From Azorinus chamasolen (Eukaryota > Mollusca > Bivalvia > Cardiida > Solecurtidae), in the NCBI GenBank assembly GCA_963576725.1, contig OY755240.1, positions 14,252,378 through 14,316,377 on the forward strand: a stretch of 64,000 bases of DNA, in the 5' to 3' direction. Shown piece by piece: positions 55,660 through 64,000 of the stretch. A program made the translations under genes and the position numbers. The first letter of the stretch is position 1. Every line of letters begins with the position of its first letter. A model generated the notes under the pieces. The model saw only the letters and a program-made list of their open reading frames with translations. It had not been told where the DNA came from and searched no databases.

Positions 55660-55749
55660 AAGGCGTTGTCTCAAACGAACTGTCGCATGCTAATGACGCT
55701 TTGCAAGGAGCACAGCGTTCAGTACAATGAAAGAAGCAAGACTGTTGGC
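55660..55749 (+). repeat. Short repeat shared with 39450-39545
   Basis: AAGGCGTTGTCTCAAACGAA, CTGTCGCATGCTAATG and GTTCAGTACAATGAAAGAAG; lies directly left of the mariner. Confidence 0.7.
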
Positions 55750-55822
55750 AGTCTTAAATTAAATTAAATAATGAAAATACCTAATTTTCTCTGGTATCAA
55801 TTGTTCAATCTTAATTATTTAT

Positions 55823-56853
55823 TCACTGTCCCTCAAAGTATTCTCCTTCTCTCTCTATGCACAATTTGAGCCTTCTGATCCATTTCTCAAATGCTGCGCG
55901 ATACTCTTCCTTCGGTATACCCCGTAGTTCTAAATTTACTGCTTTAGATAGGTCCTGAACACGAGTAACTTTGTTTCCTGCTAAAAATTACTTCAGTTTA
56001 GGAAATAACCAAAAGTCACAAGGTGCTAAGTCAGGGTTGTAGGCAGGATGGGGAAGAGTTGCAATTCCGTTTTCTTTCAGGTACTGAGTTACGGCCCCTG
56101 TTTTGTGGGCACTGGCATTGTCATGGAGAATCATTATTCTTGAGGTTCCAGTGATTGGACAACAATCATTTAAGTCAGAAATCATTTTTGGAAGTACGTT
56201 TTCTCTGTAATATTTGCCAGTCATTGTTGCTTTTTCTGGTAAAACATCTACTACCACTGGGCCTTCATGGTTGAAAACCAGGCCTACAAACCACGGATAG
56301 GGGGTCTTCTTTTGTCAGCCACATCATATTTGAACGTTTGTTGGGGATCCCATAAAAGTATATCCAAGTTTCATCTCCTGTGAGTACATCTGAAATTCGT
56401 TTAGGACCATTAGGCTCAAACATTTCCAAAAGTTGTCTGGCACAAGAAACCCTATTTTTCTTCTGTTCAGGAGTCAACACGTGGGGTACTCATCGTGCGG
56501 ATATTTTTCTCAGTCCCAATTCTTCATGTAGCACTTTATGAACTGTGCCAATGGAAACATCCAAGTCTAAACTTATCTCACGTATAGATACATTTGGGTC
56601 ATCGTCTATTTGGAATTTCACATTTGCTACCAAAGTCTCGTTCACCTTGGATTTTTGGCGCCCCAGACCTAGGCTTGTCAGAAAGAAACTGTCTTCCATC
56701 TTTAAATTCCCTGACCCACCTGGAACATGTTTTATATGGTACAGCTAAGTCTGAGTAAACTCTGAATAAATCATCATGACTTTTCTTTGTGTCATCTCCA
56801 AGCTGAAGCCTTGTGTAAATGTAGAATCTTTGATTCTCTCTACTAGCCTCCAT
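55823..56853 (-). pseudogene. mariner transposase (DD34D), broken
   Basis: Minus strand from ATG at 56853: FYIYTRLQLGDDTKKSHDDL and YKTCSRWVREFKDGR (helix-turn-helix region), IREISLDLDVSIGTVHKVLH (second HTH), then the catalytic domain TGDETWIYFY (first Asp), MILHDNASAHK (second Asp) and NPDLAPCDFWLFPKLK (third Asp, 34 residues later), then EYRAAFEKWIRRLKLCIERE and a stop at 55823. Length ~343 codons fits the family. Damage: frameshifts near 56660 and 56300, TGA for an expected Trp at 56490, TAA after FPKLK at 55988. All three catalytic Asp remain. Confidence 0.9.
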
Positions 56854-56871
56854 TTTGAACTAAACAGGTAG

Positions 56872-56922
56872 TGACGTCATGTTATGATGACGTCATCAGA
56901 ATATGACGTCATGACGACGTCA
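56872..56922. promoter_or_regulatory. Cluster of CRE-like TGACGTCA palindromes
   Basis: Perfect TGACGTCA at 56872-56879, 56888-56895 and 56904-56911, and CGACGTCA at 56915-56922, spaced 16, 16 and 11 bp. They lie 19-69 bp upstream of the transposase ATG inside the mariner. TGACGTCA is the binding palindrome of CREB/ATF bZIP factors; a promoter role is inference. Confidence 0.6.
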
Positions 56923-57043
56923 CATGGTTTGGCGACAAAACTGTCAAGAAATAATGGTACTTGGTGTTGCTATAGTTTCAGGAAAATACCTATAGAGGTT
57001 ATTTTTCTCGATGACTGTTTTCATTATTTACTGAACACCCCTC

Positions 57044-57048
<5 letters not shown>

Positions 57049-57077
<29 letters not shown>
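57049..57077 (+). repeat. TG microsatellite
   Basis: About 14 TG units directly beside the mariner end. Confidence 0.9.
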
Positions 57078-57079
<2 letters not shown>

Positions 57080-57269
57080 GGATTGACTCGGGAGATCTCC
57101 TACACATTTTGTGTACTGTTTGCAAATATAAAGCAAGACTAAATCTTTCGATATTCACAAAATGTTTATTTTATTTTATTTCTGATATCCATAGAGCTGC
57201 CATTTGCTACTCTGTCACATTGTAAAATGAAAAACTGGACCTTGTTAAAATATTGAAATTATAAATATG
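57078..57269. other. Spacer
   Basis: Nothing recognised. Confidence 0.4.
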
Positions 57270-57505
57270 AAAAGGTAGTAAATTCAAGCAGGCAAAGCCA
57301 CATACAATACGCAACCACCACCAAAGCATCGATCGATAGCATGTCCCACACACAACTGCACACCCAAACACACGCATATACATGAGATGAACACAGAAAC
57401 ATTAACAAACACACTAGTGCTAGAGATAAACATTACAAACATGAACAAAAGCACAATTACAAAGACACAAGACAAACAAAGGTGGCAAAGAGAGCACTCA
57501 CCACC
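57270..57505 (-). mobile_element. Penelope-like 3' tail (subfamily II), partial
   Basis: GTAGTAAATTCAAGCAGGCA, CAACCACCACCAAAGCATCG and GACAAACAAAGGTGGCAAAG match 42556-42850; cut at GAGAGCAC. Confidence 0.8.
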
Positions 57506-57880
57506 TACATTTAAATTTTCTTGTGTTTGTTTTGGTTTTGTTTGCTGTGCAATTTGTAAATAAGTTCTGACAGTAGGTGATCCTTCGAAAGCAAAAATAG
57601 CAAAGCAAAAAGAGAAAATTGCAGACTCGGTTTTATTCAGTCTCTTCATGAGCAGTTATGAAAAGTGCAACACTACTCATGTCCCTAGCACCGGCTTAAG
57701 CGGTATTCAATTATCAAACTTTACAACATCGAAACTTATTATGAAGCTTAACTACTGCATATAAGCAATAAACAATACACGTGCATTGATGTGAGAAATA
57801 AATACATCTAGTTGACATTTGTACTTTTTGTATCTTCCCGTTAACAAAATGCCAATACACTACCGGTATTTGCGACGTAA

Positions 57881-58143
57881 CTAATCAGCTATAATTACAT
57901 TATTCGCAGAAACACCATCTTTAATACACTCAGCTATGGCTTGTAAAGCGAACACTACTCTACGGTCTAGAGCTCTTAAATGAACATTTGTAAGAATCGG
58001 ATAGAGTGGGTCTTTGGTCATACTATTATCTACTATCTCACTGAACTTTTCTGGACCTATGTATAATTTGGCCAGCTTCAGGAATGTAGAACGCCTGATT
58101 TTGCAGCACTGTCGAAGGGGTCCTAGTAGCGGAAGGTCATCCA
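57881..58143 (-). pseudogene. Candidate exon 2 of unit B
   Basis: Acceptor GCACTCCAG precedes TGGATGACC. Frame: DDLPLLGPLRQCCKIRRSTF, LKLAKLYIGPEKFSEIVDNS, MTKDPLYPILTNVHLRALDR, RVVFALQAIAECIKDG, VSANNVIIAD then TAG. Unit A has AAG at this codon and reads on, so the stop may be a mutation. No domain recognised. Exon 1 leaves two bases over and exon 2 begins with two before the first full codon, so the two are not phase-compatible as direct neighbours; a missing exon or another acceptor is needed. Confidence 0.6.
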
Positions 58144-58900
58144 CTGGAGTGCAAAACCTGTCGAATTAGACACCTGTGATAAGTACTGCTTCAGTTGCAT
58201 GGAAAAGTAACCCATAGCCCACAAGTCACAACTACAGTTGCATTTGAAAACAGTGTAGACCCAGGTGAAACATCTCTTATGTCTACATGCTCTATGTTTT
58301 TGCCAAGGAATATATTTTACATATCCTGCATATTTTAGCAAGGATTTGCCTAATTACGTAATATTCAAAGAGGCCAGAACGATAAAAAAAAATATGTGGC
58401 GCGATAAGGGTTAAGGTAAAACGTTTATATAGTGAAGTACCACTAATACAACTCAAATGAAGTCTACGGCTGAAGTTTAAGACATGTGGTAACTTAAGTA
58501 AAATATAAAAGCGAAACAGAAACTTCCCAAAGGATATTTCTGTTTCACTTTGCATGCCTTAAGGAACCACCTGCGTGTGCAGTCTCCTATGTTATTTATA
58601 AATCAGGTGGTCGCTTTTGCATATTAACAGCCCCGCAAAATAAACACTCAACTAATCTTATCCAAAACAAAAGATAAGTGTGACAACTTACACAAGTTTA
58701 TGATAAGATGTCACAAAACGCCTTACTTAAAAGTATATATTAGTTTATCAGACACTGCAATTCTAAAGAGGACATGTTGGAGGTTAGAGCACTAAGCCAA
58801 TGAACTTACCACATAATGCCAAAGAATATCAAACGTAACGGACCTATATAAACACGATCCACAGCAAATGAAGTATCTTATATTGACAAAATCAACCTAC

Positions 58901-58982
58901 CCTCTGCCGTTGTCTACAAACAATATCTGACCACCTTTACCAAAATCAGCAAAGTGTTCCAGTAAAAAGGAGTCGATATCAC
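58901..58982 (-). pseudogene. Candidate exon 1 of unit B
   Basis: Acceptor TTTTTATTTCCAG and donor GTAGGTTG bracket 82 bases that read GDIDSFLLEHFADFGKGGQI then LFVDNGRG. Intact, unlike unit A. Confidence 0.6.
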
Positions 58983-59040
58983 CTGGAAATAAAAACGAAA
59001 TAAACTAATGGTCTGTATTCATTGAGTACGAAGAACAGTG

Positions 59041-59611
59041 CACCGTTTTATTACCGAACTTGTGCTTGCGTAAGTCTACAAATGAAGAATTTTTTGCGCA
59101 AATTACTATTTGGCGTTCAATTAACATTGGCGTAGCTACGCTCACGTGCAAGTTTTTCTTTAACTTACGAACAGAAAAACCTTGCTTAAGTCGTGCGTAA
59201 ACAAGGAAACCTTACTGCCTACCATATTGAATAAATTGTTTGATTGTGGAGTTGGCATGTGATACTGTTTTATAAAACAAATCAATTTTCACATTGAAAC
59301 TAAACCCGATTAATCGTAAGCAAAACATTTCATATTAATAACGTTACCTGTTTGATATACCAAACGAAGTATGTATATAGTTCTTTGACTGTAATTGAAA
59401 TATAATTCTATGAATATGGAGCATATGACTCTACATTTGGCATACTGCTCAATGAACCGATTTCATTGCGTAGTTTCGTTGTGTTTGTCCATTATTAGGC
59501 AATGCCGCGGCCGATTGTTTATATCGGATACCGGTGGCAGGTGTGCACATCTACATCCATTTGAAGACTTTCGAACTATTCGCACGTATGCAAATCCAGG
59601 AAGTTATTTGC
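59041..59611. other. Spacer
   Basis: Locally less AT-rich; frame 59395-59637 has no family resemblance. Nothing supported. Confidence 0.45.
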
Positions 59612-59850
59612 AACTACCGCGATGGCAAATACAGTAAAGTGAATGTAAACGAAAACATTTAAATGAAACAACTGTATCCACCTATCGCTAGTGTACTCAT
59701 TGATTGAGCTGCAAACAGAGTAACTGTAGAAAAGTAATAAAGGGTACGACATAAAACGAGTACAAATATCCGATGTCCTCCTTCCGGACCGGCTTTAAGA
59801 GACCTTCATAGAGAACGAAACCTTTCTTGTCAGCGTAAATGCGATGAGGG
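59612..59850 (-). mobile_element. Penelope-like 3' UTR fragment (subfamily I)
   Basis: CTACCGCGATGGCAAATACA, CCACCTATCGCTAGTGTACT, GAGCTGCAAACAGAGTAACT, then ACCTTTCTTGTCAGCGTAAATGC. Same as 10035-10280; both ends truncated. Confidence 0.8.
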
Positions 59851-59852
59851 CA

Positions 59853-60860
59853 TCCGTCTGTCTGTATCTGTCTGTCCGTCCGTTCGTCTGTTCGTCCGTG
59901 GACACAATTTTGTCCAGCCTTCTTCTTCTACAGTTTTGCTTCAATTTTGTTGAAAGTTTATATACAGCTTTATGACCATATGAACCTGTGCACTACATTT
60001 TTCCATATGGTCAGACCACTAATTCAGGAGTTATCTCCCCTTTTTTACTTAGAATATGAGAAAAATATGCTTGTCCAGCCTTCTTCTTATACAGTTTTGC
60101 TTCAATTTTGTTGAAATTTTATATACAGCTTTATGACCATATAAACCTGTGTATCGAATATTTCTCCTATGGTCAGACCACTAGTTCAAGAGTTATCTTC
60201 CCTTTTTTATATGTTTGTCCAGCCTTCTTCTTATACACTTTTGCTTCAATTTTGTTGAAAGTTTGAATACAGTTTATGACCATATAAACCTGTGCACCGC
60301 ATATTTCCATTATGGTCAGTCCACTAATTCAGGAGATATCTCCCCTTTTTTACTTGAATATGAGAAAAAATATGCTGTGTAGATAATAACTCATGAAATA
60401 GTTAATGGATCCGAAAATGTTCTGGCACAAAGTTATAAAATCAATGTGAAGGTTAAGTTTGGGTGCACTCATCATGTCCGTCTGTCTCTTCGTCCGTCCG
60501 TCTGTCCGCTCTAACAATTCCTGTTTATGTGACTAAATAATTACATGAGAACAAAAGATCTTTTGTTCTCATCGGTTTTATGTGGCTTATTTTTAGTTTG
60601 TGTTGCTATTTTGAACAAAGGAATAGCCACATACACTCAATCCGTTAGAACGTCCATCCGTCCGTCCGCCTGTGGACACATTTTTGTTGAAAGTTTATAT
60701 ACAGCTTTATGACCATATACACCTGTGCACCGAATATTTGCATTATGGCCAACCACTAATTCAAGAGTTATCTCCCCTTTTTTACTTCGAATATGAGAAA
60801 ATAAATAATTATAATGATGATTTTGAAATTCCATACTTAAAGTTGAAACTTACGGTAGGC
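59853..60860 (+). mobile_element. Tandem-core element(s), 144-161 bp units
   Basis: GTCTGTCC/GTTCGTCC tract (59853-59900), then units marked by GTCCAGCCTTCTTCTT at 59912, 60073 and 60217 with TACAGCTTTATGACCATAT.A. A second GTCC tract (60475-60510), a perfect 28-bp palindrome at 60545-60572, and a third tract (60652-60672) followed by part of the same unit (60680-60800) suggest a rearranged or double insertion. Left end lost at the PLE junction. Confidence 0.65.
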
Positions 60861-60879
60861 ATGGGCTCAAAATATTAAA

Positions 60880-62161
60880 TATTCTATTTATGCCCCCCCC
60901 CCCCCCGATCAAATCTGGGGACATATTGTTTTTGCCCTGTATGTTTGTTTGTCTGTTTGTCTGTTTGTTTGTCAGCAACTTTAACATTGGTCATAACTTT
61001 TGAGTCAGTACAGATAGAGACTTGATATTTGGCATGCATATGTTTCTCATAAAGCCGCACATCTTGAGGAGTGACATGTCAAGGTCAAGGTCATCATTCA
61101 AGGTCAGAGGTAAACTATATGGGTCAAATCACTGACTTTAACATTGACCATAACTTTTGGACCAGTAAAAATAGAGACTTGATATTTGACATGCTTGTGT
61201 ATCTCATGAAGCTGTACATTTTGAGGGGTGAAATGTCAAGGTCATTCATCAGGGTAAAAGGTCAAATTGTCTGTTTGTCTGTAACTTTAACATTGGTCAT
61301 AACTTTTGAGCCAGTACAGATAGAAACGTGATAGCTGGCATGCATATGTATCCCATAAAGCCGCACATTTTGAGGTGTAACATATAAAGGTCAAGGTCAC
61401 CCTTAAAGGTCAGAGGTCAAACATATATGTCAAATCACGGACTTTAACATTGGCCATAACATTTGAACCAATAGAGATAGAGTCTTGATATTTGGTATGC
61501 ATGTGTATCTCATGAAGCTGCACATTTTGAGGGGCAACATGTCAAGGTAAAGGTTATCTTTTAGGGCAAAATGTCACCGACTTTAACATCGGCCCTAACT
61601 TTTGAACCTGTAGATACAGACTTGACATTTGGTATGTATGTGTATCTCATGAAGCTGCACAGTTTGGGGTGACGTGTCAATGTTAAGGTCATCTTTCAGG
61701 GTCAAAGGTCACCGACTTTAACAGTGGCCATAACTTTTTAACCAGTAGAGATACAGACTTGATAGTTTGTATATATGTGTTTCTCATTTGGCTGCACAGT
61801 TTGAGGGGTGACATGTCAATGTCAAGGTCATCTTTGAAGGTCAAATGTCATTTACATTGGCCATAACGTTTGAACCAGTATATATACAGCATTGATACTG
61901 GTATGCATGTGTATCTCATGAAGCCGCACAGTTTGAGGGGTGACATGTCAAGGTCAAGGTCATCCTTCATGGTCAAAGGTCACCAACTTTTAACATTGGC
62001 CATAACTTTTGAACCTTTAGAGATACAGACTTGATATTTGGTATACACGTGTACCCCATGAAGCTGCACATTTTGAGTGACATGTCAAGATCAAGGTCAT
62101 CCTTCAGGGTCAAATATCATATTGAGGGGTTATAGTGTTTAACAAACACATATTGTTTCAG
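60880..62161 (+). mobile_element. Tandem-core Helitron-like element, eight units
   Basis: TTCTATTTATGCCCCC then C-run to GGGGACATATTGTTTTTGCC (60880-60937), GTTTGTCT tract, then eight units of 134-159 bp marked by CTTTAACATTGGCCATAAC at 60978, 61137, 61284, 61443, 61582, 61717, ~61851 and 61990, each with TTTTGAGG.GTGACATGTCAAGG. 3' hairpin GTGTTTAACAAACAC (62135-62149) nine bases before CAG (62159-62161), similar in place and form to the CTAG end at 13065. Confidence 0.75.
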
Positions 62162-62284
62162 ATTTTAAACGTATTGTTAAATCTGTCCATGTACATATAT
62201 TCAGATTCAGGTTAGGTGTTCTTACAAGTGGCCATTTGGGGGTATTCGTTATTAGCATTTGGCTTACAGTTCTAGTTTAATGTA

Positions 62285-63560
62285 TTTTGCGACAAAAGTG
62301 AGAAAATGGTTATGTCAAACAATTTTACAAATCACAACACCATACAATTCAGGATGTAAAAAAGCGTGTCACAGGAGCGCCTTAAGATTGCATTTGTACT
62401 TGCAAATAAGTGAGAGATTTCGATAATAACATTTAGAGAATGTTTCTCTTAGTTTATGATATCTATATCATTGCTTAAGCAGCTTTCTGTTAAAATGAGA
62501 TTTCGACTGTTTAAATCGTCAACAGAAAAATAAGCTCTAGCTCTAGCAGAGATATATAAACCTCGTAAAATGGGGCACGGGGAACATCTCCATCAAGGTG
62601 AGGACATTTACAACATTAAAATCCATATCATCTCTTTTGTCATAAATGTTTAGAAGATATCATTCCATTGTCAGTTTTAATGTCAAGATCGAGAAAAGCC
62701 ACATACGTGTCGGAATGATTAGCTTTATTCAATTTGAGTTCTTTTGGGTAAATGGTAGGAATCAAAGCATCACAGAAAGGGTTATCTAAAATAAAAATAT
62801 CCAAATATAGAGAAATATTATTGAAGGCTTTTGTGACATCTTCTTGTGATTGCGGATTAAAACTCAACATGAAATCTCTCTCATAGCAGTACACTAACAA
62901 ATCGGCGACCAGTGGAGAACAATTCGTAACCATAGGAATACCAATCACCTGACGGTATAAAGCATTCACATAACGTATGTATATGTTATACAGAGGACAG
63001 TTGAGTGATTCGCAAACTTCTGAGCAAGACCAAGTGGTGTAATATTACATTGGTTCCCCAGTAAATGAAGAGTTTTTAGGATTACATGCCAGAAATGATG
63101 TTTTTTCCCAGGCAAATATTTCTGGATTAAGCTAGTAAGTTTAAATCATGAGGAAGGGCTGTGTACTAAGTAGAAAATTCGTATGTACTAACAGTGGATG
63201 CAAGAAACCTTTTCTTAATTTTGCTTAAGACTGCTGAAGAGTACTTGCTAGACCTGGGTCCATGCTTATAAAGCTTTTAGTTGAGTCTGAGTTTAGTTCT
63301 CAAGCTTTTGATTGGTAAGATTTGAGTTCTCAAGCTTTTGATTGGTCAGATTTGAGCCTTTGGCTCAAATCTGACCAATCAAAAACTTGAGAACGAACTC
63401 AGACTCAACTAAACGTTTTATAAGCATGGACCCAGAAGAGAAGTCTTATCACAATATAATTGTACATGTTATTCTATCTTAGGTAAATAAAAAGTTAAAA
63501 GTATAGACAACTTAGTAGTTGTACAAGAGCTAGAATTTGCAATGAAACGCGCTGTGTATG
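62285..63560 (-). pseudogene. Penelope-like reverse transcriptase, interrupted by a MITE
   Basis: Minus strand: ARFIANSSSCTTTKLS (~63550-63500), [MITE 63255-63434], a WEKTSFLAC-NP-like segment (~63100), YRQVIGIPMVTNCSPLVADL, VYCYERDFMLSFNPQSQEDV, NNISLYLDIF, LIPTIYPKELKLNKANHSDT, FLDLDIKTDNGMISSK (62640-62969), then YDKRDDMDFN-, LLKQ..YRYHKLRETFS- and HPELYGVVI-like segments to 62285. The catalytic YLDD is YLDI, so inactive. No 3' UTR; cut at 62285. Confidence 0.85.
63255..63434. mobile_element. Palindromic MITE, 180 bp, intact
   Basis: Ends TGGGTCCATGCTTATAAA and its exact complement; internal GTTGAGTCTGAG/CTCAGACTCAAC, TCAAGCTTTTGATTGGT and GAGCCTTTGGCTC. Reference for the interrupted copy at 28471-28870. 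Confidence 0.9.
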
Positions 63561-64000
63561 GTTGCTGTTTATTGTTTTTATGAAATAAGAAAACAAATAT
63601 TATGGGTAAATAGGCATATAAAATACACAATAACTAAGTCTCATCTTTAACAATTGGATAAAATCCGGAATTATGTTTGTTAACGACATTTTAAGAAACA
63701 ATTGCCAGATTGATGAACATATAATTTTAACAAACTGATTAATAAACATTCATGAATGATTGAAATACAAAAGTTGAAGAATTCACTCCCAAGACAGTGG
63801 TTAGATATACTAAAAAATCGAAAGTAAAAACCAAATTATCCATAAATATAAACAACACGGAATTATATACACTAGACACTAGATAATCGTCAAATAAGAT
63901 ATATACTTACAAAACAAAAATTCAAACCCCCTTATATTCACAATTACTGGAACAACATCTTCCATACAGATATTAACTGGCATAGTGTTTATAGATTTAT
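63561..64000. other. AT-rich end of window
   Basis: No gene or repeat recognised. Confidence 0.5.

Larger units (their letters stand above)
55750..57046 (-). mobile_element. mariner-like element
   Basis: Right end (5' on minus) CGAGGGGTGTTCAGTAAATAATG at 57044-57022 has the GGGGTGTTC typical of mariner termini, next to TA. The left end shares TAAATAATGAAAA (55766-55779) with the subterminal part of the right end, but its outermost bases do not match, so the left TIR is lost or diverged. Confidence 0.85.
57585..59040 (-). pseudogene. Exon-bearing duplicated unit B
   Basis: Inverted paralogue of unit A, uninterrupted. Minus-strand order: TGTTCTTCGTACTCAATGAA (59040), exon 1 (58982-58901), ATACTTCATTTGCTGTGGA, TTTCTGTTTC..GGAAGTTTCTG palindrome (58505-58550), TGTAGACATAAGAG/GTCTACACTG palindrome (58250-58300), exon 2 (58143-57881), TTATATGCAGTAGTTAAG, and the 3' part with CCGGTGCTAGGGACATGAG and GACTGAATAAAACCGAGTC to 57585. 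Better preserved than A and possibly part of a real or recently dead gene. Confidence 0.75.

Noticed and set aside
59041..59611. Possible gene in less AT-rich DNA
   Set aside because: No frame with protein-like features or splice-flanked segment could be supported.

Overview
The window looks like non-genic, repeat-packed DNA of an invertebrate animal, most likely a bivalve mollusc. It is AT-rich (about two thirds A+T by eye), no open frame on either strand has the length or continuity of an intact host gene, and the coding matter is transposon remnants, two copies of an exon-bearing unit, one degraded unrecognised gene, and a few orphan frames. The repeat repertoire supports a bivalve: non-autonomous Helitron-like elements with 145-190 bp tandem cores behind GTCC-rich tracts, Penelope-like reverse transcriptase fragments, CR1/Jockey-type LINE pieces, a tRNA-derived SINE, a mariner and many short palindromic MITEs. 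Species is not determinable from what I can see.

Layout. 1-7.4 kb: two diverged inverted copies of an unclassified ~1.2 kb element, with two Penelope-like (PLE) fragments between them; copy 1 splits a short palindromic repeat whose uninterrupted version lies at 4785-5015. 7.4-11.8 kb: mostly blank DNA, then LINE and PLE fragments. 11.9-14.9 kb: three tandem-core elements. 15-20.6 kb: one degraded protein-coding locus cut into pieces by a PLE tail and by LINE sequence. 20.6-23.9 kb: a 560-bp tandem duplication, a LINE endonuclease fragment, and a third copy of a coding module. 24-31.8 kb: sparse DNA, a PLE copy, a MITE containing a PLE tail, a LINE C-terminus and a GC-richer island. 32-35.4 kb: a palindromic MITE, a 281-bp tandem triplication and a tandem-core element. 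35.7-43.5 kb: duplicated exon unit A (split by a Helitron-like element), PLE tails with a large TG/CG microsatellite, and MITEs. 44.5-49.3 kb: an orphan ORF with an MGAKSS start, LINE and PLE fragments, and a long-hairpin MITE. 50.9-54.1 kb: a PLE interrupted by a second PLE tail and by a Helitron-like element that itself carries a SINE. 55.2-59.0 kb: PLE tail, broken mariner, exon unit B in inverse orientation to unit A. 59.6-63.6 kb: two tandem-core elements and a PLE interrupted by a MITE.

How it fits together. The window is a record of nested insertions. The best-resolved nest is PLE > Helitron-like element > SINE at 50.9-54.1 kb, where removing 51755-53206 on paper joins the flanking reverse-transcriptase reading frame exactly. 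The most interesting unexplained items are the unclassified 1.2 kb element, the duplicated two-exon unit whose 3' end is one of the commonest dispersed repeats here, the split gene at 15-20.6 kb with FEN/PIN-nuclease-like motifs, and the shared architecture of the tandem-core elements. Family names rest on motif recognition by eye; no search was run.
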